A stretch of 64,000 nt of DNA from Fistularia commersonii (lineage: Eukaryota; Chordata; Actinopteri; Syngnathiformes; Fistulariidae): NCBI GenBank assembly GCA_037954325.1, contig JBBMNZ010000019.1:14114501-14178500 (forward strand). Reading direction: 5' to 3'. Under the pieces are notes generated by a model. It saw only the letters and a list, made by a program, of their open reading frames with translations. It ran no database searches and was not told the origin of the DNA. Of the stretch, positions 12,401 to 21,629 are shown one piece after another. Every line of letters starts with the position of its first letter. The first letter of the stretch is position 1. Position numbers and translations under genes: made by a program.

Positions 12401-12739
12401 GACCGTCATCTCCATGTAGATGTTGTCGATCAATTGATCGATGGACATGCGCTGAGCTTGTGGCAGCCATGCAATGTCTATTTGTGTAGCATGCAGTATG
12501 TTTCCTGTGACACAAATTACCGCTCTTCCTCTAATCCCCAATGACGCTATCAGGACCCGCGTCCAGGAGCATACCGATACCAGTCCCCCCAAAACGTGGC
12601 ATGGAGAAGATAATCCAACCTGATTGCCATTGGTCGGATTAAGGGTTAGAATAGCGGCAAAATGTAATGGAAATACAGGGCCTTGTGTCTTACCTCCCAG
12701 GCTGCAGAAGCACAACGCTAGCAGGAGAAGACTTTTCAT
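1373..12739 (-). CDS. chrnb1: Muscle-type nicotinic acetylcholine receptor beta subunit gene, exons 1-9 (3' end off window)
   Basis: Spliced gene with exons at 12739-12694, 10609-10476, 6767-6723, 6374-6265, 5837-5729, 5639-5495, 5010-4825, 3246-3023 and 1548-1373. All introns are GT-AG and phases join without a break, giving about 391 residues. The protein is a Cys-loop subunit of the pentameric endplate acetylcholine-gated cation channel. It shows a signal peptide, an extracellular ligand-binding domain with Cys145-Cys159 (13 residues between), the sequon NCT at 158-160, M1 (about 230-254), M2 (about 261-283), M3 (about 293-312) and the start of the M3-M4 loop. There is no vicinal Cys pair, so it is a non-alpha subunit. 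The runs ETSLGVPII, LNLHHRSPNTH and DEYFIRKP...LFPKPN are diagnostic of beta1. The MA helix, M4 and C-terminus are missing; they should lie left of position 1. Teleosts also carry a chrnb1-like paralogue, so this could be that copy. Confidence 0.93.
1549..3022 (-). other. chrnb1 intron 8
   Basis: Mostly unique sequence with no recognised repeat. A short duplication TTGTTGTCTAGATGTTGTCTAG lies near 2598. A GC-richer unique stretch at 2150-2470 could be a noncoding element. Confidence 0.6.
3023..3246 (-). CDS. chrnb1: chrnb1 exon 8: M2 pore helix and M3
   Basis: 224 nt starting EKMGLSINVLLTLTVFLLLL (from residue 260). M2 carries the 0' Lys261 and 9' Leu270. The 6' position (267) is Asn and 7' is Val, where human beta1 has Phe-Ala. 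M3 follows as VPIIVNYIMFTMILVTFSVI. The exon ends LHHRSPNTHLMPMWVRK, whose HHRSPxTH block is characteristic of beta1. Confidence 0.96.
3341..3535 (+). mobile_element. Main SINE, near-complete copy in chrnb1 intron 7 side
   Basis: Head CACAGCAAGAAGGCCCCTGG with B-box-like GGTTCAATTC, then tail GCGTAGATAATAAATGGATG. It lies upstream of exon 8 in intron 7. Confidence 0.75.
4060..4146 (+). repeat. (AAATT)n array in chrnb1 intron 7
   Basis: About 16 near-perfect AAATT units. Confidence 0.95.
4470..4655 (-). mobile_element. Main SINE copy in chrnb1 intron 7
   Basis: TAGGGTCTCCAATGAAATTC and ACCAGGGACCTTCTTGCTGT. It sits between two complementary pentanucleotide arrays. Confidence 0.8.
4690..4750 (+). 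repeat. (AATTT)n array in chrnb1 intron 7
   Basis: About 11 AATTT units, the reverse complement of the array at 4060-4146. It ends about 75 nt from the exon 7 donor. Confidence 0.95.
4825..5010 (-). CDS. chrnb1: chrnb1 exon 7: pre-M1 and M1 helix
   Basis: 186 nt encoding SGEWHIRHKPSRKN (pre-M1), then FYLIIERKPLYYVLNIILPC and ILITVIAIFNFYLPPDAG. M1 contains the conserved Pro240-Cys241. Residue 251 is Asn in AIFNFYLPP, where mammalian beta1 has Val (AIFVFYLPP). The downstream intron 7 begins GTACCC. Confidence 0.95.
5148..5401. mobile_element. piggyBac-like MITE in chrnb1 intron 6
   Basis: The left terminus CCCTCGTGCGATCT and the right, inverted, CCCTTGTGTTGTCT are flanked by TTAG (5144-5147) and TTAA (5402-5405). 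TTAA-type duplication and CCCT termini are piggyBac hallmarks. 254 bp, noncoding. Confidence 0.65.
5495..5639 (-). CDS. chrnb1: chrnb1 exon 6: rest of Cys-loop and ligand-binding domain
   Basis: 145 nt starting VTYFPFDWQNCTMQFRSYTY (residues 149 onward). Cys159 closes the Cys-loop; FPFD is the nearly invariant Cys-loop motif and N158-C-T is the conserved glycosylation sequon. The position where alpha subunits carry the CC pair has no cysteine pair. Ends in phase 1 before GTGAGTG. Confidence 0.95.
5729..5837 (-). CDS. chrnb1: chrnb1 exon 5: up to first Cys of the Cys-loop
   Basis: Encodes NDGVFDVALHVHVQAYSSGR and then VTWTPPALYLSSCGVK (residues 113-148 plus a split Asn). Cys145 is the first cysteine of the signature loop. 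The intron to exon 6 is only 89 bp (5728-5640). Confidence 0.94.
5875..6130 (+). mobile_element. Main SINE copy in chrnb1 intron 4
   Basis: CACAGCAAGAAGGTCCCTGG through CTGGCGACCAGTCCAGGATG. It fills most of the 427-bp intron and starts about 40 nt from the exon 5 acceptor. Confidence 0.8.
6265..6374 (-). CDS. chrnb1: chrnb1 exon 4: loop D/loop A region
   Basis: 110 nt, the canonical length of nicotinic receptor exon 4. It encodes EWTDHRLSWDPKEHDGIEVL and then RIPAGKVWLPDIVLIN (residues 76-112). The motif EWTD...LSWDP is the conserved beta2 strand region, and WLPDIVL is the conserved loop A segment. The exon ends two nucleotides into an Asn codon, completed by exon 5. Confidence 0.95.
6679..6714 (+). 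repeat. (CA)n adjacent to chrnb1 exon 3 donor
   Basis: Interrupted CA repeat on the plus strand, UG in the transcript, starting 9 nt after the exon 3 boundary. Confidence 0.9.
6723..6767 (-). CDS. chrnb1: chrnb1 exon 3 (45-nt micro-exon)
   Basis: Exactly 45 nt, the length of exon 3 in nicotinic receptor genes, encoding NMKNEEMSTTVVMNL (residues 61-75). The acceptor is TCTG-type (cttccag-like context) and the donor is GTAAGAGC. A UG-rich repeat begins about 9 nt inside the downstream intron (6714 down to 6686). Confidence 0.9.
6940..7228 (-). mobile_element. Main SINE with internally repeated 'agagacacacaa' units
   Basis: TTCATTATCTACACTTCTTA and CTGCACTCAGG tail, followed by several degenerate repeats of CATTCATNNGTCATATAGAGA. 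Cut off by the Tigger-like element at 7229. Confidence 0.65.
7229..7893 (+). mobile_element. Tigger/pogo-like element, copy 1 of family B
   Basis: Starts CAGCAACCCCTTAAGATAC after a TA and ends near AAAAGGACCAC, an imperfect inverted repeat of the start. It encodes a decayed pogo HTH at 7648-7775: MFSVEIKYKKIAKHETG-stop-CETDIACGYNCDGSTI. Long blocks match the reversed copy at 52850-53394. Confidence 0.75.
7902..8135 (+). repeat. (TG)n and (CA)n microsatellites facing each other
   Basis: TG repeat at 7902-7947 and CT/CA repeat at 8075-8133 are complementary and about 130 bp apart in chrnb1 intron 2. Confidence 0.9.
8520..8620 (+). mobile_element. Main SINE, tail fragment
   Basis: GATGCAGCTGGTTTCCTGGC degenerate, then GACTGTATAGATAATGAATG. 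Confidence 0.45.
8728..8930 (+). mobile_element. Interspersed DNA-transposon-like fragment
   Basis: TACCGTAATTTTCAGACTAT and AAGCCGCTACATTTTCACAC are the recognisable start of a very common fish interspersed element. It continues into GGCTAATGAGCTTCATGTCG. No coding capacity. Confidence 0.5.
9050..9378 (-). mobile_element. Main SINE, nearly full-length copy
   Basis: Contains all blocks: CTGAACCCAGGGTCGCGG, CTATCCCAGCTGTCATTGGG, CGCCAGTCAATCACAGGGCC, TTTTTGGACTGTGGGAGG and GAGGCTGAAGCGCTAACCAC. It abuts an AT microsatellite at its head end. Confidence 0.85.
9378..9437 (+). repeat. (AT)n microsatellite
   Basis: ATAT runs broken by single C and G. Confidence 0.9.
9740..9905 (+). repeat. Interspersed repeat end ('gaagaagcctc...gtgaaacg' family)
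   Basis: AACTGAAGAAGCCTCTCAGC and GGTGAAACGTCTTC form the conserved end of an unnamed common fish repeat. Related segments, in opposite orientations, lie at 22160-22245 and 22765-22845. Confidence 0.5.
10476..10609 (-). CDS. chrnb1: chrnb1 exon 2: N-terminal helix and first beta strand
   Basis: 134 nt between acceptor TGCCCAG and donor GTAAGAAAAG, encoding residues 16-60. It includes NYNLKVRPARSPEQRVVVRVGMTLSSFVGL, the N-terminal helix and beta1 strand typical of muscle beta subunits. It starts in phase 1 and ends in phase 0. Confidence 0.92.
10785..10965 (+). mobile_element. Second SINE-like family, copy 1
   Basis: GGGGACGGCGTGGTGCAGGG head, GAGCAAGAGACTGAACCCCT middle and a CACAGGGATTAATAAAGGAT tail with ATT repeats. 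Typical of a fish SINE with LINE-2-like tail. Confidence 0.6.
10965..11215 (-). mobile_element. Main SINE copy
   Basis: GGGTTCACCCTGGAGTGGTC, GACATACAACCATTCACC and GGTTCTCCAATGGACCTCCT. It directly follows the second-family SINE tail. Confidence 0.75.
11216..12690. other. chrnb1 intron 1, no recognised gene
   Basis: Unique-looking AT-rich DNA with a possible short hAT-like piece (GGGCCGCAAACAAATCTCACA near 11600). No supported coding or RNA gene. Confidence 0.5.
12694..12739 (-). CDS. chrnb1: chrnb1 exon 1: start codon and signal peptide
   Basis: ATG at 12739-12737 begins MKSLLLLALCFCSLG, a short Leu-rich hydrophobic signal peptide. The exon stops after one nucleotide of the next codon, followed by the donor GTAAG (12693-12689). 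It joins exon 2 in phase, giving GG-A-S-D-I-E, so cleavage probably falls near Gly16-Ala18. The 5' UTR and transcription start are not resolved. The sequence just upstream on the minus strand is a GC-rich stretch preceded by T- and G-homopolymers. Confidence 0.85.
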
Positions 12740-13180
12740 GGCGCCCCCGCCCTCCAAAAGCCCACCCCCCCCAAAAAAAAACAAAAAAACAACCTGGCCG
12801 GCCTGCGTTCCACAAAATCGCCGTGGCACTTAATCCAGCTTCTTCTGTCTTTCTTTCCCAGCAGCGACAACAGAAATCCTCGGCGTGAGATTCGGACTGT
12901 TGTTGTCTGTCAGTCAGGGCCGGCCCTGGACAACTGCTGTCTGCTCTGGTTACGCCCGGAGGGGCCGGGGAAGGGGAAGGGGAAGGGGTGGGGGCCGACT
13001 GCTGACTCCTTGCTGGCTTGACTGAATGAACGTCGGGGTCGCGGTTCAGGACACCCGAGCAAAATCTCCCATCATACATCCACGGGGGATTCCCGTTCAA
13101 GTGCCAGGTGATTTTCCTGGTATGCGTTGACAACATCAAAAAGGATGAGCGTTGGCGCGTGAGCTACTTCTCTTGTAGGC
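12740..13180 (-). promoter_or_regulatory. Putative chrnb1 promoter region with E-boxes
   Basis: Sequence immediately upstream of the chrnb1 start codon. It holds two CANNTG E-boxes, CAACTG at 12932-12937 and CAGGTG at 13105-13110. E-boxes bound by MyoD-family factors drive muscle receptor subunit genes in vertebrates. A G-rich GGGGAA tandem (about 12966-12987) and homopolymer runs of A and C (12768-12795) are also present. No clear TATA box was identified. Assignment as promoter is inferred from position and motifs only. Confidence 0.35.
12960..12990 (+). repeat. (GGGGAA)n short tandem
   Basis: Three to four GGGGAA units plus G runs, 220-250 bp upstream of the chrnb1 start codon. Confidence 0.8.
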
Positions 13181-13399
13181 ATTGTGTTTAATCCGGTTTG
13201 GCTCTCTTTTTAATCGTTCTAAAACGCTGTGAAACATGGCGGCCCGCCATCACTTTCCTCTGAGTTAAATCTACGGCCTGGAACGACTGAGGCGAGTTGC
13301 TATGTCTCAATAAAAACCCAAGTAATGAGGCCATGTCCTGGATTATGATAAATCGGACTGATGTGTTTGATCGCGTCTCCATGTTCCCCATGTCTGCGT

Positions 13400-13600
13400 G
13401 GTGCTCCTACAGTCCAAAATAATGGTGAAGGTTCATCGGTGGGATAGGTGAATGAGAGGGTGAATGGTTGTATGTTTCTACATGTGGCCCTGTGATTGGT
13501 CCAGGTTGAACCCCACCTTTCATCCAATCACAGCAGGCACCCCCATGAACCCTGAGTGCACGGTAAGTGGTATAGAAAATGAGTGAATGAATGAGAGAGG
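13400..13600 (+). mobile_element. Main SINE, 3' two thirds
   Basis: GAATGAGAGGGTGAATGGTT, GTGGCCCTGTGATTGGTCCA and GGTAAGTGGTATAGAAAATG. Confidence 0.75.
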
Positions 13601-13789
13601 AACAAATGCATGAAGGTGGATGAAGGGTCACTGTATTCACCTATCGAAGTAAGCTGAGGCAGATTCTCAGGCAGGTCGATAGTGAAAAGCAGTGTTTTCT
13701 CGGGAATGCAACCGGCAACAGTACGGCGTCCCACTTCTCTCTGCACCCTTCGGCTCATCTCTTACCGCTCCGCTCCGTAACACATTCAT

Positions 13790-13910
13790 CAGCAGCTCGC
13801 CGCTCACCGACCGCCTGATTTACAAACTGCTGTCACCGCCATTTGGTCTGCTGCCAATTTAATTACCATAGAAGCCAACTATTAACTGCTGGCCGCCTGT
13901 GTCAAGTCAC
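13790..13910. promoter_or_regulatory. Candidate conserved noncoding element between the two genes
   Basis: Non-repetitive block with CCAATTTAATTACCATAG and phased short motifs, 1.1 kb upstream of the chrnb1 start. It has the balanced composition typical of conserved noncoding elements. No alignment could be run. Confidence 0.25.
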
Positions 13911-14424
13911 ACATCAGGGTGGGGTTGGGGGGGGGAGATCATTTCTGTTGTGACTGGAATCCAGGATCTCAATGTGAAAGGTGCTTCGTCCTGATGATGA
14001 GAAAAAAACATTTGATTGGAAATTCACCGGCATGATCCGTTTCATTAGCATTCATTTCTGTGGTTACCCCAAAGAAGTGAACATTAGCTTATCTGACTTT
14101 TCAAATAGCTGTTTTCAATGTTTTTCCTGACACTGAAGGTCACTCTGTGGCCAAGAAGAAACCCGTACGTGAATGATTTTTAAATCTGTTATGTTTCATT
14201 TCTGCTATGAGAGCGGAAAGTGGTGCCGCTTATTGGGGGGATCGCTAATTTTCTAACCTTTATTTTAGCATAAATTTGTCCTTCATAAACCCTGCCGGAG
14301 CCTCTCACTTATAGAGCAATTTATATATGTGATAATAATAATAATGATCCTATTATTTATAATAAGAATAATATAATTGTTATTGCTTATTTATTTAATC
14401 TATTTTATCACTATCAAAGTGCTG

Positions 14425-14775
14425 CCCAAATGATTCATTAATTCAGTGTCTGCTTTTCTTGCTTATCAGGGTTACAGAGGAGGCGGAGCCTATTCCAGCT
14501 GTTGTCGAACAAGAGGCGGCGTTCACCCTGGACCAGCTGTGAGTCGATATATATAAAGACCTTCAACCATTAACTCTCCAACTCACTCGTCTTGGCTACT
14601 GGACGTCTCCAATGAACCTAATCCATGTTTTTGGACAGTGAGAGGAACCCTGAGAACCCAAAGAAACCCCGTGCAAACAGTGGGGAGAACATGGAGACTC
14701 CACACAGAAATACCCCAAGTGGGAATTCAACCAGGGACATGAAAAAAGGGCTAACCACTTATAAGTAGGACTCAC
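14425..14775 (-). mobile_element. Main SINE, nearly full-length copy
   Basis: GGCGGAGCCTATTCCAGCTG, GGCGTTCACCCTGGACCAGC, GACGTCTCCAATGAACCTAA and GGGAATTCAACCAGGGAC. Confidence 0.8.
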
Positions 14776-15209
14776 AAGCAGTGGTAAACAAATGAGTCTT
14801 TAGTTTCTCATCTCACCCAAAGGCCTTGGAACCCTGGTAGCGCAGCAAGGCTAGCAGGTCAAGACTCTCCACGTCGGATGAACAAGATGAAGCAGGCCCT
14901 AATGTCGGGGGACTCCAGTTCAGGGAGAAGGTCCTTTTGTCCCAGCCGGACCTCAGGCTCCTTCTTCAAACTTCAAGCTATTAAACCTGCTGTGGAATAT
15001 AGGTGTTAGAGGTTGTATTTAGTAGTGACAGGAACGGCTAAGTAGCACTACCTTTTTGATACGCTATCCCAAATCCTTGAAGGTCCTTGTATCTACATGG
15101 GTTTGTGGGACCAGAAGGCACATCCTAGTCTGAACGAGCAGTCATCTGGTGAGTGCAACTAGAAACCAGTGATTCTCAACTAGAAACCAAGGACTTCTTT
15201 GCTAGTGGT

Positions 15210-15775
15210 GATGCTAGGTGCCAGATCTTTCAACGTCTGCAAGACCATGCTGCAGATGTTTTACCACTCGGTGGTGTCCAGCGCCATCTTCTACGCTGTT
15301 GTGTGCTGGGGCAGCAGGCTCAAGACAGCTGACACCAACAGACTCAACAAGCCCATCAGGAGAGCTGAGTCTGTCCTGGGAGTAGAGCTGGAGTCTGCTG
15401 TGCAGGTTTCAGAGAGGAGGATGATGAGGAAGCTCCTCAGCATCATGGAAAACATCCATCACCCCCTGCATGCCACGTTGATGTCCTGTCGGAGCTCTTT
15501 CAGTCGTAGACTGATACCACCAAGGAGCTCCACTGAGCGCCACAGGAGGTCTTTCCTACCTGAGGCTATCAGACTTTTTAATTCCTCTTCCCTCAGCCAC
15601 AGATCAATCTTTGTAGTTACAGTGAACAGTTAAGACAATTCATATTTCATTGTATTTCTTATTCTTCCTCCTTTCTACTATTATCTATTACTGTTATGTT
15701 TTTTACTTGAAACTCTGGCACAACAATTTCCTTCGGGATAAATAAAGTTGTTCTTATCTCTCATCTCATGTCTCA
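15210..15775 (+). mobile_element. 5'-truncated non-LTR retrotransposon fragment (L2-like), RT C-terminus and 3' tail
   Basis: The open frame 15199-15633 reads ARSFNVCKTMLQMFYHSVVS, SAIFYAVVCWGSRLKTADTN and later HRRSFLPEAIRLFNSSS. This is the C-terminal segment typical of fish LINE-2-type reverse transcriptase proteins. The 3' end has TTCCTTCGGGATAAATAAAG followed by a short TCTCATC-type tail, as in L2 elements. The catalytic RT core and endonuclease are absent, so it is a dead copy. Clade assignment rests on recognition only. Confidence 0.75.
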
Positions 15776-15849
15776 TTCCTTGTCCTTGGACAGGTGTCTC
15801 CGTTAAACTGCTCCCAATGACCTCAATCGATCATCTTGAGCTTCTAGGC

Positions 15850-16043
15850 CAGGGGAGGGCAAACAAGCATAGTTAGCATGCTTCATGGCAAAATGAACTT
15901 GTATTCTTTGGAAACGGCAACTATTTTAGGGAAAAGTTAAAATAAATGAGGCTTAATTTAAAAAAGTTATCAGATTCAGCAGGCCTTATTAAAACACCCA
16001 ACGCGCCATATGTGGCCCACAGGCCTTAGTTTGCCAATGCCTG
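15850..16043. mobile_element. hAT-type MITE with 8-bp target duplication
   Basis: Termini CAGGGGAGGGCAAAC and (inverted) CAGGCATTGGCAAAC flank a 194-bp noncoding core. The direct repeats TTCTAGGC (15842-15849) and TTCTAGAC (16044-16051) are 8 bp with one mismatch, the hAT superfamily hallmark. Confidence 0.8.
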
Positions 16044-16489
16044 TTCTAGACTATCACTATGGTGGAACCTATTGGCCAATCTTTCGTCTCTGAGCTCAAA
16101 TATTTGAGACTCCGACCCGGGAAAAGATGAAGAAAACACCCGTGAGACAAAAGTTACAATCATACAAATATATTAGTTTGTTTAATTCAATCATATCCAA
16201 TAATAATATGTCTCCTCCCCGTCCACTTTGTGTGAGTTATCATAGAAATAAATACAGATCATATTGCAAATGCAGAGACAGGGTTCGGGGGGTTACAGCG
16301 TATCCCGGAGGGGGGAGTAAATATTGGGTAAAGGCTGTTTTCTTCGAGGGGGGTGGGGGGTTGTACGGTAAATGATTGGCACATGCATGCTCGTAGTCCC
16401 GCCTTTCAGCAATTCGCCAATCGACCCCCCGAGGAGTGTGAAGTCCCGCGTCCCTGCAAGTCCACCTCCAAGAGAACATCCATATTTGC

Positions 16490-17035
16490 GTCAATATATT
16501 TGTATATTTATATCTATATATGTATATATAGATATAAAAACATATATACATATATATGTATTATGTATAGTTATATATTCTTCTTGCCCCTGTTTGAGTA
16601 CAAAAATAGTGTCATTGTGGCTTTTGATAACTGGAAGACTAAAGCGCCATTTTTGCGTTTGGAAGACGAGGAGGAAAGACAGATTGGGGCAGAATCCTTC
16701 AAATCTTTTTTTTTTTTTTTGTTTTTTAAATCTGGAAGACAATGAGTCCGATCGTCCATGCAGTATATAAATGAAATTAAAAAAAATCCCTCGATGCGAA
16801 GCAGTCGAGGGTGTGTGTGTATGTGTGTGTGTGTGTGTGGTGCAGTCCGCACACTGCACGTGAAGACAATTAAAATCATGGGAAGAGGTCAAAGGTAGTT
16901 GTGTGTTTGTGTGTGCGTATGTGTGTGTGTGTGTGGGCGTGTGTGACCGGCAGAAGATACACACACCCACACACACACACAAACACACACAAATACATAT
17001 GCATTTTTAGCTGAAACACACACACACACACGTCA
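16490..17035 (+). repeat. Cluster of TATA-rich, TG and CA microsatellites
   Basis: A TATATA palindromic tract (16496-16575) is followed by TG repeats at 16812-16842 and 16890-16945 and by CA repeats at 16955-17030. Confidence 0.85.
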
Positions 17036-17316
17036 AACAGAGAGCTTTACAACGTTCTCCTCATCACAAACCACAGCAAATCCACCGAGACACACCCACG
17101 ACACGATCCACGGTATATATAAATTTTTTTTTTTCTTTTCAAGAGAACACACTCGGGGTTCGGTAAAACACTCAGTGCACGGAAAATGTAATAAAATAAA
17201 TAAATGAACAAATGAATGAATGAAATACAAGCGGGGTAGCATTTGCACGTGAGATGCAAAGCCTCTGTTTTGCAAAGGTCACCCCTGTGTAGCCACATCT
17301 GCACCAGCTTGGTGCA

Positions 17317-17317
<1 letters not shown>

Positions 17318-17392
<75 letters not shown>

Positions 17393-17631
17393 GTGCATGT
17401 GTGTGTGTGTTTGAGAGTGTGTACTGCTTGTACTTTCAAAGACTAACCCGGACTTGTTTGACCAAACGTTGGGAGGAAAAAAAAGAATAAATAAATAAAT
17501 AAACATTGTCCGAAGACAGCATCACTCTTTTGTCCTCCCTCTTTTCCTTTCCCTTCTTCTTCTTCTTCTTCTTCTTCTTCTTCATCTTCTTTTTTTTTTG
17601 TATTTTCTGCTGCATTGCAGATGTGGCAAAG

Positions 17632-17683
<52 letters not shown>

Positions 17684-17711
17684 ACACTCACACACACACA
17701 CACACACACAG
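17318..17711 (+). repeat. Long (TG)n, (CTT)n, (CT)n and (CA)n compound region
   Basis: TG repeat of about 100 bp (17318-17412), CTT repeat (17553-17590), perfect CT repeat (17635-17679) and CA repeat (17688-17710). Confidence 0.95.
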
Positions 17712-18004
17712 AAAAACTTAAACAGCAACCCCACCTCACAGAAAAAAAAATGAAAGTCTGATATACACACGCACATACACACACGCTCACAAACATACAC
17801 TTGCTTTCTATATCAATATTAATCTTATTTTCAACCCCTACCAGATAATGTGGCAGCACCTTGTTAATGGAGTTTATTGCTTTCTCTCCAAGGACTCATT
17901 GATCCGAACCCTTGATTTATCCTCTGTTTCCCTCTCCTTCCTCTCTCCTTCCCCTTCTCTTCCAGCGTGTGCGAATAAACGCACGTGCCCGAAAGCCATG
18001 AGTC

Positions 18005-18343
18005 AAACACACACACAGACACACACACACACACGTACACACAATCACATAAGCTGTGAGTATCTGCCTCACAAGAGGAGAGCAAAGACTTGGAGAAAAA
18101 AATGAATGAATGAGGAAGGGATTCCCAAGAGGGGAGGAGTGTATGTGTGTGTGTGTGAATGTGTGTGTGCGTGTGTGTGTGTGCCTGCGTGCGCACGCTT
18201 GCGTCGACGTACAGTATAAGCCCCTGTAATATCTGCACACACACACATATATCCGCTCTCGCTAGAAATGGCAAAGGGTCATATTAAACTGGTATTTCCG
18301 TGCCCGTTCATTGAGCTGGAAGCATTAAATTCAACCACTCACA

Positions 18344-18400
<57 letters not shown>

Positions 18401-18401
18401 T
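18005..18401 (+). repeat. (CA)n and (TG)n microsatellites
   Basis: CA at 18005-18042, TG at 18140-18185, CA of about 60 bp at 18338-18400. Confidence 0.9.
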
Positions 18402-19564
18402 TGTGCAAACGTGCCACAACGCTTAGTCTCGCTGAAAGTGCAAAGCAAGTTTAAAACAAGAGTCATGCATTTACTGTGACTTTCACTTTTCATTTTTTTA
18501 ATCCTTTCCTCTACTTGCTAGACATGTACGGATGAGGGAAGCAACAGCGATCGGCATAATATGATATTGTGGATTTAAGATAAAAAGATAAAAAGTTGAT
18601 AGATAATTTATAGTTGATAGCAGGTTAGGATGAAGAGTCAAAGGAAGCGACAATGCCATTCAGAGGTTCATTTATGCTAACTCTATATAGTAAACAGTCC
18701 ACATACTTTACATCTACACAGTTGCTAAGCATCCACTAGAGGGCAATGCGGAGTTCATTTCCTGATTCTGGGCAACAACAAACATGGTGGCGGCGGAGGG
18801 GCTGGTGATGATATATTTTCTAAAAAAGAGGCACCATGTCATCTCTTTTTTTCTGCTCCCTCCGCTGACCACACTAGAGCATACAACTCTGGCCCCACAT
18901 GACTTCCAGTTTTCCTGCTCCATTTATGAGGTTTGGCTAGGAGTTCCCTTAACAGGATTTAACTGATTTAATGGCTTAAGCGTTAATCTTAAACAAGCCC
19001 TTTAGCGTCCCAATCGCAGAGTCAAAACAACATTTTCCGGACGTAAACTGAGATATGATGGCATCACTCACTTCATGCTAATGTGGACTGATGGCAGTGG
19101 CGCGCTACAGCTAATCTATGATGCTAATGGAGGCAGGAAATGATCAATTTCTTGCAGCTGGTGCAGGATCATGGAGTAGATGTACCGGCTTTGCAGACAG
19201 GGGATCAGGATTTACTTTGCTGGTACTGTGTTGAGCTTTGAACTGTTGTAATTTTCCTGTATCTGCCGTACAGAGTGGTATTCACGTGTCAATAGATAGA
19301 ATTAGCTTCAGCTAAATCTGATATGAAGCATCTCTACCAGCAGGCGGTCTCCAACAGAATGGCTTGGTCTGAGTCACCAGGATTGGACTAAACCAGTGGC
19401 CATTTCCTGAACCAAAGGATACTAAAAAGACAATCTTGGTCTTCAAACCAAGTGCAGGTGAATTAAGATATGTAGATCAGCATCCTCTCATAAAAATTTG
19501 GATGCCCGCTTTACTTTCTTTAGCAGATGTGATACCTTAGCAATGTGATATGAAAACAGGGCTA
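18402..19564. other. Intergenic stretch without recognised features
   Basis: No splice-consistent coding, RNA gene or repeat family was recognised. Confidence 0.5.
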
Positions 19565-19915
19565 TTTGTTATCTTCATTCATTTATTCATTCATTATCTG
19601 AAAAGCTTATCTTCCACTTCGTGGGGAGGGCTATCCCAGCTGTCATTGGACAAAAGGTTCACCCTAGACACTCTTAGATCGCAGGGGTACATATTTAGAC
19701 ATTTAACCATTCACCCTCTCATTCACACAGCTGGACAACGTACGGTCTCCAATGAACCTCCCCCATGTGTTTGGAATGTGGGAGGAACCTGAAAGAACCT
19801 GGAGGAACCCCATGCAGACATGGGAAGAACATGGAGGCCCCACACAGAGAGGCTCCTATGCGGATATCCAACCAGGGACCTTCAGTCTCTAAGGAGGAAG
19901 CGCTAAATTTTGATG
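19565..19915 (-). mobile_element. Main SINE, full-length-like copy
   Basis: CTATCCCAGCTGTCATTGGA, CGGTCTCCAATGAACCTCCC, CAACCAGGGACCTTCAG and AGGAAGCGCTAA. Confidence 0.85.
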
Positions 19916-20183
19916 GTTCTATTGCAACATAGCAGTTATCGCTCAAGCTGAAGGTTATAATGAATATCATCCTTGGAAGCACCTACATTTTCCACAATGC
20001 ACTGCAACTGCAACTTCCATCCTGCTCTAGTGAACAGATCAGATCCGCTGCCACCGGTTGAGTGAACCAAACATTACGAATCACATCTACCTCCAGTCCT
20101 CTTGGAGCCCCTGGTACTCCTATTCACCTTCTAGAAGCATCAAATACAAAAATAAAAGACAATATTCCCCAGCCCTTAGAATA

Positions 20184-20520
20184 TAGGTGTCAAACTCTGG
20201 CCCACTGGCCAAATTTGGCCCACAGTGTAATTATATTTGCCCTGCGAAGTCATACCAAATGACTGATAGAGCTGGGCTGCCAGTATTATAGTCTACAGAT
20301 TATGTACCGCTCATACTACAAATCCAAGAATGCTATGCTGGTGTTTTGCCGCAAAAATCATGGCAGGACCCATAAAAGCCTTCTCCTCTATTGACAAGTA
20401 GTCATAGGGACCTTATGCTAATTCTGGCACCGTGCTACCCTGCCGAAATATGGCAAAAAGAAAGGAAGAAGACCAAAGTAGAGCAGCATGTGGCAAAATG
20501 AGCCATAATTAACATTTACC
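20184..20520 (+). mobile_element. hAT-like element, 5' portion
   Basis: The sequence AGGTGTCAAACTCTGGCCC and the following noncoding leader match the 5' end of a common fish hAT element. It reaches an ATG followed by Lys-rich codons near 20450. The transposase body is missing. Confidence 0.55.
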
Positions 20521-21444
20521 TTATGCATTTTTTCTTGCTACTCCAAGATGTGGGCTTGAATGGTTTCAGGTTCATTGAAGGATATAATTATTAGTTAATT
20601 GGTTTATTATTGTCATTTTATTTTTACATTTATCATTAGCCTGTGAAATTTAATTCAGAAGGCTGGAAATAAAAAGAGGCATATAATTTCTATTTCATTT
20701 TCGTTTAAGAAATGATTGCCGTTGATGTGTTTTTTTAATTTGAATTTCAATTTTGCATGTGTGCAATATTAAATTATATATTGTAAAATATTCAGCTTTG
20801 CTTGTTCCATTTTTAGTGTTTAAGTATGGGTCCATATGAAAAGGTTCATCGTTATATCCGGAGGAAGTTTTTTTTCAATAAATATCAACGTTGGCTGGTG
20901 GCTTTGTCCCAGTTTTGAATTTTGTCCCACTGTGTACGCTTTTCGATAAACCTGTCCTCTTCCTTTCATCATCTTCTCCCGCAGTCACAACTCTGCTGCG
21001 GAAGCGGCCGTGTTTAATTAAACATTGGTGTAATTACCCTGCGAGTAATAGTGGTGGCCTGGATTTAGCGACCCGACGGCAGGGGTGTGGGGGGGGAACT
21101 GGTCAAACACGCCAACTAGAAGGTCTATTTAATGACTTAATTAAGGCCTTTAGTTCTTGGTGGGCTGTGAAAGTGGTGTTTTAGCGTGCAGTAATTCTAA
21201 CAATAATGGGAATAAGCCTCTAATGGTCCCAGACGCTCCCCTGCCCATTACTCACCGGCTGCTCATTTGGTTTATTTGTTTACCCTCGCTTTTACGGGTT
21301 TTCACATTTGCGCCGCCACTGCCGCCTCTTTCAGGGAAATCTAAGGTAGGCTAGCCCTCAGGTAGCCCAGTAAGTTTTGTTGCTATTCTCCATGGCTTAT
21401 CAACTTTTATCGCTTCACCACAGGCATAGAGGATAATGCATAGA

Positions 21445-21478
<34 letters not shown>

Positions 21479-21590
21479 TATGAAGAGAACACTCCACAAA
21501 GCCTCGCATTTTTTTCCAATTGTAGCTTCCTCCGCTCTTGTCCGACTTGATTGTCAGGATTCACAGGACTTGCCGGCATCATGAAACCGC

Positions 21591-21629
<39 letters not shown>

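Noticed and set aside
15199..15633. 144-residue frame as a host gene
   Set aside because: It is the C-terminal part of a LINE protein, 5'-truncated and followed by a LINE tail.
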